Assembly (NCBI GenBank): GCA_019418625.1 | Contig: DYBL01000050.1 | Location: forward strand, 1 to 11,143 | DNA: 11,143 bases | Source: Clostridiales bacterium | Lineage (GTDB): Bacteria > Bacillota > Clostridia > Oscillospirales > Oscillospiraceae | Reading direction: 5' to 3' | Part shown: positions 1-5,602 of the stretch, piece after piece | Layout: each line of letters starts with the position of its first letter | Numbering within the stretch: the first letter of the stretch is position 1 | The notes under the pieces: generated by a model | What the model was told of the DNA's origin: nothing | What the model saw: the letters and a program-made list of their open reading frames with translations, nothing else | Databases searched by the model: none | Program-made: the position numbers and the translations under genes

Positions 1-737
1 CCCCGCCGGCCCTGACGGAGACCTGCCAAAAGCCCGCCCAGGCCGTAGGCTCCGCCGAAGAGCATGCTGCCGGAGGCGGCGCAAAGATCCGTCACCAGGC
101 CCGTGCCAAGGCCCATGGCGGCCCCCGCCGCAGCGCCCCGCTGACAGGCGGCATACACCACCAGCGCGCACTCCAGCGCCCGTCCGGCGGACAGCTCTCC
201 CACCGTCACATCCCCCAGGGTCAGCAGGAGGGACATGGTCAAAAACAGCACGCCGTCCGGTTCCAGCCGCTCCTGCCCCATCCGCAGAAGGGGCCGGTAA
301 AACCAGGCGGCAGCGCCGGTGAGCAGTGCGGAGGCAAGGCATGGCGCCGCGTCCGCAAGCGGCGAGAGGGACTGGGCCACATAGATGATCCCCACCGTCA
401 AAAAAAGGCCCGCCGCCACCACCGCGCTCCAGCGCCGGTCCTCCACCGCCCGCCAGTCCCGCAGGGCCTGGGCGGTGGTGAAGATCAGGGCGGCGGTGGC
501 CAGAAACGGCAGGCCCTGGGCAAAGTCCATGAATACCAGTGCCCCCAGGCCCGCTCCCGCCAGCGCCGCGCCGCCGCCCACGCCCGGCCCGGCGGCGGAC
601 ACACACCCCAGGGCAAAGGGGGCGTAGCCCCCCGGGCAGCGGGCAGCGCAAAGCGCCGCCGTCAGAAAAAAGCGGATCCCCGCCGCCAGCAGCCGCGCCC
701 GCTGCTCTTTCCCCAAAGTGATCTGACCGTGCTGCAC
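1..737 (-). CDS. spoIIE: Stage II sporulation protein E, N-terminal membrane region (partial)
   Basis: An uninterrupted minus-strand frame runs off the left edge; about 245 residues are visible, all of them the hydrophobic N-terminal part. It has several membrane segments separated by short loops and the motif GGYAPFALG near residues 36-44, which resembles the start of the SpoIIE membrane domain. A later stretch with LSAGRALECALVVYAA and a Gly/Ala-rich segment also fits. SpoIIE is a membrane PP2C-type phosphatase that acts at the polar septum, dephosphorylates SpoIIAA and so activates sigma F in the forespore; its catalytic domain would lie beyond the window. I chose the GTG at 737-735 because GGGAGG sits 8 bases upstream. 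An in-frame ATG at 755-753 is possible but has no clear ribosome binding site. The gene is divergent from dusB. The assignment rests on the membrane pattern and motif, since the phosphatase domain is not visible. Confidence 0.72.
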   Translation of the reverse strand, partial: MQHGQITLGKEQRARLLAAGIRFFLTAALCAARCPGGYAPFALGCVSAAGPGVGGGAALAGAGLGALVFMDFAQGLPFLATAALIFTTAQALRDWRAVEDRRWSAVVAAGLFLTVGIIYVAQSLSPLADAAPCLASALLTGAAAWFYRPLLRMGQERLEPDGVLFLTMSLLLTLGDVTVGELSAGRALECALVVYAACQRGAAAGAAMGLGTGLVTDLCAASGSMLFGGAYGLGGLLAGLRQGRR

Positions 738-843
738 AGCCTGTCCCTCCCGCATCCGTAGTTTTCCATCATTTTACAGGTCTCCGCCGGAAAAAGCCGT
801 CGGGAAATGGTACGGTGCGGAATTTTCGCTCCCACGTTCCGGG

Positions 844-872
844 TGGACTTTTCCCGTGGGACATGATATGAT
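844..872 (+). promoter_or_regulatory. Promoter of the dusB-sigma-anti-sigma operon
   Basis: TGGACT (844-849), a 17-base spacer and TATGAT (867-872) form a sigma-A-type promoter. TG at 864-865 gives an extended -10. The predicted start near 879 leaves a leader of about 27 bases before the dusB ATG. Confidence 0.6.
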
Positions 873-905
873 GATTTGAGTTTTGATTTGGAAAGGGGCT
901 TTTTT

Positions 906-1874
906 ATGCGCATCGGAACCGTGGAGATCGATTCCCGTCTGGCACTGGCGCCCATGGCCGGCGTCACGGACGTGGCGTTCCGGCAGATCTGCCGGGAGCT
1001 GGGCGCCGGCTATACCATCACGGAGCTGATCTCCTCCAAGGCCCTTTGCTATCACGATAAAAAGACGTTTTCCCTGCTGCGCCAGGCGCCGGGCGAACAT
1101 CCGGCCGCCGTGCAGATCTTCGGCAGCGACCCGGTGTGCATGGCGGAGGCGGCCCAGATCGCCATCGCCGAGACCGGGGCGGACATTCTGGACATCAACA
1201 TGGGCTGTCCCATGGGCAAGATCGTCAATAACGGCGACGGCGCCGCCCTCATGAAAGACCCGGACAAGGCCGGGCGCATCGTGGAGGCGGTGGTAAAAGC
1301 CGTGTCCGTTCCGGTGACCGCCAAGTTCCGCCGGGGGTGGGACATGGGCAGCTGCAACTGCGTGGAGTTCGCCCAAACGCTGGAGCAGGCGGGCGCCTCC
1401 GCCGTGGCGGTCCACGGCCGCACCCGGGCCCAGGTATACGGCGGCACGGCGGACTGGAACTGCATCCGCCAGGTAAAGGAGGCCGTCTCCATCCCCGTCA
1501 TCGCCAACGGCGACATCTGGAAGCCGGAGGACGCGGCGCGGATCCTGCGCCACACGGGGGCGGACATGGCCATGATCGGCCGTGGGTGCTTCGGCAACCC
1601 CTGGATCTTCCAGCAGGCCAAGGCCGTGCTGGAAGGGCGGGAGATCCCGCCCCTGCCGCCCCTTTCGGAGCGGTGCGACACAGCGGTACGGCAGTTCGAG
1701 CTGGCAGCCCAGGCCAAGGGCGAGCGGGTGGCCGTGCTGGAGGCCCGGCGGCACTACTGCTGGTATCTCAAGGGCGTGCCCCACTCCGGCTATTATAAAG
1801 AGAAGATCGTGCAGATGAACACCCTGGAAGACGTGTATCAGGTGACGAAAGGGATCAAAAGGGATCTGACATGA
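906..1874 (+). CDS. dusB: tRNA-dihydrouridine synthase (DusB family)
   Basis: A 322-residue FMN-dependent enzyme that uses NAD(P)H to reduce specific uridines of tRNA to dihydrouridine in the cytoplasm. The family signatures occur in order along a TIM barrel: APMAGVTD (15-22), QIFGSDP (70-76), DINMGCPMGK (96-105) with the catalytic Cys101, TAK (138-140, flavin-contacting Lys), VHGRTR (169-174), IANGDI (199-204) and IGRGCFGNPW (224-233). The length is normal for the family. The ATG at 906 is preferred over an upstream in-frame start at 876 because GGAAAGGGG lies at 890-898, 7 bases away, and the conserved N-terminus begins there. Its stop overlaps the ATG of the sigma factor gene (ATGA, 1871-1874), so the two are probably translationally coupled. 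The choice of DusB over DusA/DusC is by similarity of motifs and the usual Firmicute repertoire. Confidence 0.93.
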   Translation: MRIGTVEIDSRLALAPMAGVTDVAFRQICRELGAGYTITELISSKALCYHDKKTFSLLRQAPGEHPAAVQIFGSDPVCMAEAAQIAIAETGADILDINMGCPMGKIVNNGDGAALMKDPDKAGRIVEAVVKAVSVPVTAKFRRGWDMGSCNCVEFAQTLEQAGASAVAVHGRTRAQVYGGTADWNCIRQVKEAVSIPVIANGDIWKPEDAARILRHTGADMAMIGRGCFGNPWIFQQAKAVLEGREIPPLPPLSERCDTAVRQFELAAQAKGERVAVLEARRHYCWYLKGVPHSGYYKEKIVQMNTLEDVYQVTKGIKRDLT

Positions 1875-2479
1875 GAGACTTGCAGGAAGAAAAATGGGTA
1901 GCGGACGCCAGGCGGGGCGATACGGCCGCCTTTGAGTCGCTGCTGCGGCGCTATGAAAAGCGGGTACTGGCCTTGACGGGGCGCATGTGCCGCAACCCGG
2001 AGGATGCCCAGGAGGCCGCCCAGGAGGCGTTCTTGGCCGCCTGGCAGGGCCTTCCCTCGTTCCGGGGGGACGCCAGCTTTTCCACCTGGCTCTATCGGCT
2101 GGCCTCCAACGCCTGTGTGGACCTGCTGCGGCGGGAGGGCCGGCACAGCGGCGCCGCCGGTCCCTCTCTCAACGACGAGGAGATCTCCCTGGATGTACCG
2201 GACACGTCTCCCTCCCCCCAGGAATCGGCGGAGCGCAAGGAGCTGCGCGAGCAGATCGAGGCGGGGCTCCAGTCCCTTTCGCCGGAGCACCGGCAGGTGC
2301 TCATCCTGCGGGAGATCCACCAGCTCAGCTATGAGGAGATCGCCCAGTCCCTGGCGCTGGATCTTGGCACAGTGAAATCCCGCATCAACCGGGGACGGAA
2401 GCAGCTGAGAAATTTTTTGATCCGCAGCGGGAACTTTTCTCCGCCATCTGCGTCCAAAAAAACAGGAAAGGAGGGCTGA
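1871..2479 (+). CDS. ECF-type RNA polymerase sigma factor (sigma-70 family)
   Basis: A 202-residue ECF sigma factor with only the sigma-2 and sigma-4 domains. Region 2 spans about residues 20-88 (FESLLRRYEKRV, the acidic NPEDAQEAAQEAF stretch, then FRGDASFSTWLYRLASNACVD). An acidic/proline linker covers about 95-122, and region 4 spans about 123-183 with the helix-turn-helix YEEIAQSLALDLGTVKSR at 154-171. It would direct RNA polymerase to a small stress regulon, probably envelope-related. Its ATG overlaps the dusB stop by 4 bases, with AAAAGGG at 1857-1863 as ribosome binding site. The next gene, 3 bases downstream, encodes a membrane anti-sigma factor, the usual partner. The C-terminal tail (residues 185-202) is Ser/Lys-rich and looks disordered. 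Family assignment is secure; the signal and the target promoters cannot be told from the window. Confidence 0.93.
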   Translation: MRDLQEEKWVADARRGDTAAFESLLRRYEKRVLALTGRMCRNPEDAQEAAQEAFLAAWQGLPSFRGDASFSTWLYRLASNACVDLLRREGRHSGAAGPSLNDEEISLDVPDTSPSPQESAERKELREQIEAGLQSLSPEHRQVLILREIHQLSYEEIAQSLALDLGTVKSRINRGRKQLRNFLIRSGNFSPPSASKKTGKEG

Positions 2480-2482
2480 ACA

Positions 2483-3463
2483 ATGAAAGAATGCACCTCA
2501 TTTGAAGCCCTGCTGGATTCGTTTGTGGACGGAGCGCTTTCTCCGGAGGAAATGGCCCGTGTCCAGTCCCATCTGGACCAGTGCCCCGCCTGCCGGTCCT
2601 ACGTGGACGATGCCCTGGCCATCCGGGCCGCTCTGGGCAGCTGGGAGGATACTCCGGTCCCGGAGGGCTTTGAACGCCGCGTCATGGATGCGGTCCGGGC
2701 CCATCCCCGCCGCCGGCGCACCCCCTGGAAAAAGGTGGTGCTGCCTCTGGCCGCCTGCTTTGCCGTGGCCATTTTGGCACTGCCTCTGCGTACGCAGCTT
2801 TTGAAATCCCCGGAGCAGACCCCCGCCCCCGCCGCCCAGATGCCTCAGACGGCCCAGTCCGAAGCTTCCGCCGAGGAAACTGCCCCGGCCACGGAGGCGG
2901 ACCTGGCGCCGGATGTGGAGACGCCTGTCCAGGAGGACGCCGCCGGGCAGCAGCTCCGTGAAGCCCCCGCTTCTTCGGAAGCGAGCGAGAGCACCGATTC
3001 TGCGGCCCAGCCGCCCCGGATGCTGACCGGGGAAAACGGCGCAGGCAGTGCCGACGAGCCCCAGGTCTACCTGGCCTCCGGCAATCCTGCCGCCCAGGAC
3101 CAGCCCCCCGTGCAGGACGAAGAGCCTGCCGCCCAGAATGCGCTTCCCGCGCAGGATGCGCCCCCTGTCCAGGATGAGCCGCCGGTCTCCGAGGCTACCG
3201 TGTCGGCAAACAGCGCCCAGGTCCCCTTTGCCACGCTGACGCTGACAGAGGACCAGGCCGGCAATGCGCTGGAGGCGTATACACCGGTGGAGCAAAGCGA
3301 CGGCGAGACCGTCTACCGTCTGGACAGTGCCGCCTATGTGCAGCTCAAATGCGCCCTCATTGCCACGGGCAGCCTGCCCGACACGGAGGAGCTCAGCCAG
3401 GCGGTGTCGGAGGAGAGCGAAGGCGATGCCTTTGCCCTGGTGATCGTCACCGCCGCCCCATAA
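2483..3463 (+). CDS. Membrane anti-sigma factor with zinc-finger (zf-HC2) domain
   Basis: A 326-residue single-pass membrane protein, the probable inhibitor of the sigma factor encoded just upstream. The cytoplasmic N-terminus carries the ZAS/zf-HC2 pattern: Cys4, then His30-x3-Cys34-x2-Cys37 (HLDQCPAC). A basic patch (RRRR, 76-79) precedes one membrane helix (about 85-102), giving an inside-N, outside-C topology. Residues 103-248 are a long Pro/Ala/Glu/Gln-rich extracytoplasmic segment with an internal repeat (AQDQPPVQDE at 204-213, AQDAPPVQDE at 223-232). Residues 249-326 look like a small globular domain. In this class, release usually follows regulated proteolysis or a conformational change; which one applies here is not visible. 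The ribosome binding site AAAGGAGGG (2467-2475) lies 7 bases from the ATG, and the gene is last in the dusB operon. The C-terminal domain matches nothing I recognise. Confidence 0.88.
   Translation: MKECTSFEALLDSFVDGALSPEEMARVQSHLDQCPACRSYVDDALAIRAALGSWEDTPVPEGFERRVMDAVRAHPRRRRTPWKKVVLPLAACFAVAILALPLRTQLLKSPEQTPAPAAQMPQTAQSEASAEETAPATEADLAPDVETPVQEDAAGQQLREAPASSEASESTDSAAQPPRMLTGENGAGSADEPQVYLASGNPAAQDQPPVQDEEPAAQNALPAQDAPPVQDEPPVSEATVSANSAQVPFATLTLTEDQAGNALEAYTPVEQSDGETVYRLDSAAYVQLKCALIATGSLPDTEELSQAVSEESEGDAFALVIVTAAP
3092..3178 (+). repeat. Tandem PPVQDE-type repeat inside the anti-sigma factor gene
   Basis: Two copies of an AQDxPPVQDE unit with a 19-residue period (residues 204-213 and 223-232), plus a degenerate PAAQNALPAQD stretch between them. 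It lies in the extracytoplasmic linker and probably arose by slippage or duplication in low-complexity sequence. Confidence 0.6.
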
Positions 3464-3475
3464 GATCCAGCCGCA

Positions 3476-3504
3476 GGCCGGGGGAAATTTCCCCCGGCCT
3501 TTTT
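3476..3504 (+). terminator. Rho-independent terminator after the anti-sigma factor gene
   Basis: A perfect 9-bp GC stem (GGCCGGGGG with CCCCCGGCC) around the loop AAATTT, followed by five T. It lies 12 bases after the anti-sigma stop and closes the dusB operon. Confidence 0.92.
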
Positions 3505-3506
3505 GC

Positions 3507-3535
3507 TTGCATTTTTCTCCCGGGTGTGGTATAGT
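3507..3535 (+). promoter_or_regulatory. Promoter of the queT leader
   Basis: TTGCAT (3507-3512), a 17-base spacer and TATAGT (3530-3535), with TG at 3527-3528 giving an extended -10. The start is expected near 3542-3544, directly at the structured leader, and the promoter sits immediately behind the preceding terminator. Confidence 0.65.
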
Positions 3536-3538
3536 GCT

Positions 3539-3629
3539 CTCCGACAGGTGCCATCTCCCTGTCCAAGCGCCCGCTTCGGGCGTTCGTTCGGCTCTGCGGA
3601 GTCGTTCTCTAAACAAAAAAATGGAGGTC
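3539..3629 (+). promoter_or_regulatory. Candidate preQ1-III riboswitch aptamer upstream of queT
   Basis: The leader between the promoter and queT is densely structured. GACAGG (3543-3548) pairs with CCTGTC (3558-3563) around a 9-base loop. CGCCC (3568-3572) pairs with GGGCG (3578-3582) around GCTTC. CTCCG (3539-3543) can pair with CGGAG (3597-3601), but the predicted start site may exclude part of that arm. An A-rich strand (AAACAAAAAAA, 3611-3621) runs into ATGG (3621-3624), which can pair with CCAT (3551-3554) in the first loop: an H-type pseudoknot with an A-rich loop and an inserted hairpin. PreQ1-III riboswitches are known as such pseudoknots with an embedded extra hairpin, found before queT in Ruminococcaceae. 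Gene context and architecture agree. I did not run a covariance model, and the exact pairing is my reading by eye. Confidence 0.66.
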
Positions 3630-3654
3630 GCCCGGGCCTTACCACGGGCTTTTT
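3630..3654 (+). terminator. Leader terminator in the queT riboswitch region
   Basis: GCCCG (3630-3634) pairs with CGGGC (3645-3649), extended inward by GG/CC with one bulged A, then five T at 3650-3654. It lies between the aptamer and queT, so it could be a conditional transcription stop. CGCCCG at 3629-3634 is identical to the 5' arm of the leader hairpin at 3568-3573, so CGGGCG (3577-3582) could pair with it as an antiterminator. Confidence 0.55.
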
Positions 3655-3668
3655 GTGTGTGTTTGTGC

Positions 3669-3702
3669 AAAAGACCTCCGAAATTTTTTCAGGAGGTCTT
3701 TT
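3669..3702 (+). promoter_or_regulatory. Hairpin sequestering the queT ribosome binding site
   Basis: AAAAGACCTCC (3669-3679) is perfectly complementary to GGAGGTCTTTT (3692-3702), an 11-bp stem around a 12-base T-rich loop. The 3' arm contains most of the AGGAGG ribosome binding site (3691-3696) of queT. The GACCTCC arm can instead pair with a second GGAGGTC at 3623-3629 at the end of the aptamer. The two pairings exclude each other, as expected for a translational expression platform. With its T-rich 3' side the hairpin might also act as a weak terminator. Confidence 0.7.
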
Positions 3703-3705
3703 CCT

Positions 3706-4203
3706 ATGTCCAAATCCCGTTTCACCGTCCGGCAGCTGACCACAGCCGCCATCATTGCCGGCATTTACGCCGCCTTGACCCTGCTGCTGCCCATCCCCCA
3801 GTACGGCGGGGTGCAGCTGCGGGTGGCGGAGGCCATGACGGTGCTGCCCTTCTTTTTCCCGGAGGCCATCCCCGGCCTGGCGGTAGGCTGCTTCCTGGCC
3901 AATCTGCTGGGCTCGCCCTACGTGCTGGACTGGATCTTCGGCACGCTGGCCACGCTGCTGGCCGCCCTCTGGACATCCCGGATCAAGCACCGTGCCCTGG
4001 CGCCCCTTCCCCCGGTGGTGTGCAACGCCGTGATCGTAGGGGCGGAGATCGCCTACTTCGCCACGCTGGACGGTGCCGCCTTCTGGCCCGCTTACGCGTT
4101 CAACGCCTTCACCGTGGGCCTTGGCGAGGCCATCGCCTGCTTTGTGCTGGGCACACTGCTGCTGCGCGCTCTGGAGCGTGTTCCCGTCCTCAAGCGTGCC
4201 TGA
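3706..4203 (+). CDS. queT: QueT-type ECF transporter substrate-binding component (queuosine precursor uptake)
   Basis: A 165-residue integral membrane protein, the S component of an energy-coupling-factor transporter thought to import a queuosine precursor such as preQ1 for tRNA modification. It would work with shared EcfA/EcfA'/EcfT subunits encoded elsewhere. Family features are the N-terminal TVRQLTTAAIIAGIYAALT helix, VQLRVAEAMTVLPFFFPEA (residues 36-54), GLAVGCFLANLLG and DWIFGTLATLLAA; about six membrane helices are predicted. The ATG at 3706 has AGGAGG 9 bases upstream. An in-frame ATG further upstream at 3655 is rejected because it has no ribosome binding site and adds a non-conserved basic stretch. 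The gene stands alone between two terminators, and its leader carries riboswitch-like structure, which fits feedback by preQ1. Substrate identity is from family knowledge. Confidence 0.88.
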   Translation: MSKSRFTVRQLTTAAIIAGIYAALTLLLPIPQYGGVQLRVAEAMTVLPFFFPEAIPGLAVGCFLANLLGSPYVLDWIFGTLATLLAALWTSRIKHRALAPLPPVVCNAVIVGAEIAYFATLDGAAFWPAYAFNAFTVGLGEAIACFVLGTLLLRALERVPVLKRA

Positions 4204-4213
4204 TGCGATTTAC

Positions 4214-4243
4214 GGGCTCCGTACAAGCGCGGAGCCCCTTTTT
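4214..4243 (+). terminator. Rho-independent terminator after queT
   Basis: GGGCTCCG (4214-4221) pairs perfectly with CGGAGCCC (4230-4237) around an 8-base loop, followed by C and five T. It begins 11 bases after the queT stop. Confidence 0.9.
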
Positions 4244-4291
4244 CATGCCCGGGAATTTCTTCCTTTTGCCCCCTTCGCCCCTCCCAAGTCC

Positions 4292-4320
4292 TTGAAAATC
4301 CCGCAGCAGTGTGATAGGAT
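4292..4320 (+). promoter_or_regulatory. Promoter of fprA
   Basis: TTGAAA (4292-4297), a 17-base spacer and TAGGAT (4315-4320), with TG at 4312-4313 as an extended -10. The start is expected near 4327, leaving a leader of about 90 bases before fprA. The rest of the 4204-4416 gap holds the queT terminator and the palindromic element near 4386. Confidence 0.62.
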
Positions 4321-4367
4321 AAACGCTGGAACCCATCTTTTCCCTCGATTCCGCTGTTTTCGGGTCG

Positions 4368-4397
4368 AATCTGCAATATAAAATCTGCATATATGCA
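4368..4397 (+). repeat. Direct repeat and palindrome in the fprA leader
   Basis: AATCTGCA occurs twice with a 14-base period (4368-4375 and 4382-4389). The second copy runs into the perfect 12-base palindrome TGCATATATGCA (4386-4397), 7 bases before the TAGGAGG ribosome binding site (4404-4410). It could be an operator or a minor second promoter region. It does not match PerR, Fur or Rex consensus sites that I know. Confidence 0.4.
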
Positions 4398-4416
4398 TTT
4401 ACTTAGGAGGTTGCCT

Positions 4417-5568
4417 ATGATCACGAAGGACATCGTTTACATCGGCGCGGACGACAAGGATCTGGACCTGTTTGAGGGGCAGTATCCCGTGCCCAACGGT
4501 GTTGCCTACAATTCCTATGTCATCCTGGATGAGAAGATCGCCGTGATGGACACGGTGGACAAGCGCAAGACCGAAGAATTCCTGGCCAATCTGGAAGCGG
4601 CGCTGAATGGCCGCCAGCCGGACTATCTGGTCGTCAACCACGTGGAGCCCGACCATGCCGCCAACATCCAGTGCCTGCAGGAGAAGTATCCTAACATGCA
4701 GCTGGTGGGCAATGCCAAGACCTTCCAGATGCTGCTTTTGTACTTTCCCGATCTGGATCTGAGCCGCTCCGTCACCGTCAAGGAGGGCGACACCCTGTGC
4801 CTGGGCCGCCATACCCTGCACTTCGTGATGGCCCCCATGGTACACTGGCCCGAGGTCATGATGACCTATGATGACTGTGACAAGGTCCTCTTCAGCGCCG
4901 ACGGCTTCGGCAAGTTCGGTGCGCTGGACACGGACGAGGACTGGGACTGCGAGGCCCGCCGGTATTACTTCAACATCGTGGGCAAGTACGGCCCCCAGGT
5001 GCAGGCGGTTTTGAAGAAGGCCGCCGGGCTGGACATCCAGATCATCTGCCCCCTCCACGGCCCCGTGCTGAAGGAGAACCTGGGCCACTATCTGGAGAAG
5101 TACGATATCTGGAGCAGCTACGCTGTGGAGTCTGAGGGCGTGTTCATCGCCTTTGCTTCCATCCACGGCCACACCGCCCAGGCAGCGGAAAAGCTGGCGG
5201 CGCTGCTCAAGTCCAAGGGCTGCCCCAAGGTAGTCGTGGCCGACCTGACCCGGGGCGACATGGCCGAGGCGCTGGAGGATGCCTTCCGCTACGGCAAGAT
5301 CGTGCTGGCCGCCGTCTCTTATAATGCCGGCGTCATGCCCGCCATGGAGGATTTCCTCCACCACCTGAAGGGGAAGAACTTCCAGAAGCGGACCGTGGCC
5401 CTGATGGAAAACGGCTCCTGGGCCCCCTCCGCCGCCCGCACCATGAAGGAGATCCTCTCCCAGATGAAGGAGATCACCGTGGTGGAGCCCACCGTCACGC
5501 TGCGGGGTGCGTTCAAGGAAAGCGACATGCCTGCCCTGGAGGCACTGGCAGACGCCATTTTGCGCTGA
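4417..5568 (+). CDS. fprA: FprA-type flavodiiron protein (O2/NO reductase)
   Basis: A 383-residue soluble A-type flavoprotein that reduces O2 to water, or NO to N2O, protecting anaerobes. The N-terminal metallo-beta-lactamase-like domain carries all diiron ligands in the family spacing: His75-x-Glu77-x-Asp79-His80, then 62 residues to His143 (MVHWPE), 18 to Asp162 (SADGFG) and His214 (CPLHGP). The C-terminal flavodoxin domain starts near 241, with the FMN phosphate loop at about 247-255 (ASIHGHTAQ); the second position is His rather than the more usual Tyr or Trp. There is no fused rubredoxin domain, so electrons would come from a separate rubredoxin; one is encoded at 6475-6633. The ATG at 4417 follows TAGGAGG by 6 bases. 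The gene is monocistronic between its own promoter and a shared terminator. Whether O2 or NO is the main substrate cannot be told. Confidence 0.94.
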   Translation: MITKDIVYIGADDKDLDLFEGQYPVPNGVAYNSYVILDEKIAVMDTVDKRKTEEFLANLEAALNGRQPDYLVVNHVEPDHAANIQCLQEKYPNMQLVGNAKTFQMLLLYFPDLDLSRSVTVKEGDTLCLGRHTLHFVMAPMVHWPEVMMTYDDCDKVLFSADGFGKFGALDTDEDWDCEARRYYFNIVGKYGPQVQAVLKKAAGLDIQIICPLHGPVLKENLGHYLEKYDIWSSYAVESEGVFIAFASIHGHTAQAAEKLAALLKSKGCPKVVVADLTRGDMAEALEDAFRYGKIVLAAVSYNAGVMPAMEDFLHHLKGKNFQKRTVALMENGSWAPSAARTMKEILSQMKEITVVEPTVTLRGAFKESDMPALEALADAILR

Positions 5569-5570
5569 AC

Positions 5571-5602
5571 AAAAGCACCGGCCGAAAGGCCGGTGCTTTT
5601 TT
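5571..5602. terminator. Bidirectional terminator between fprA and the acyltransferase gene
   Basis: GCACCGGCC (5575-5583) pairs with GGCCGGTGC (5588-5596) around a GAAA tetraloop, flanked by AAAA on the left and six T on the right. The flanks allow it to work on both strands. It starts two bases after the fprA stop and ends within the stop codon of the convergent gene. Confidence 0.93.

Noticed and set aside
756..905. Possible Spo0A box or spoIIE promoter in the divergent gap
   Set aside because: TAAAAT near 775 could be a -10, but I found no -35 at a suitable distance and no convincing TGTCGAA site, so I did not annotate it.
735..967. Short minus-strand frame starting near 967 over the SpoIIE promoter region
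   Set aside because: It overlaps dusB antisense and reads SpoIIE sequence out of frame; the product has no conserved features.
774..1784. A 336-codon open frame on the minus strand opposite dusB
   Set aside because: dusB on the plus strand has all catalytic motifs, a promoter and a ribosome binding site; the antisense product has no known motif.
3092..3178. The repeat in the anti-sigma gene as a CRISPR or mobile-element remnant
   Set aside because: It is in frame, has a protein-level period and lies inside an intact coding region.
2498..3670. A 390-codon open frame on the minus strand opposite the anti-sigma gene and queT leader
   Set aside because: It runs through a terminator and a structured leader and has low-complexity Gly/Arg-rich composition, as expected from antisense of Pro/Ala-rich coding sequence.
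3621..4295. ATG at 3621 after an A-run, opening a frame that could be a leader peptide or a longer protein
   Set aside because: There is no ribosome binding site before it; the ATG lies in the proposed pseudoknot strand, and the frame then runs out of phase across queT.
4399..5364. A 321-codon open frame on the minus strand opposite fprA
   Set aside because: It is a shadow of fprA, whose diiron ligands and flavodoxin domain are unmistakable.
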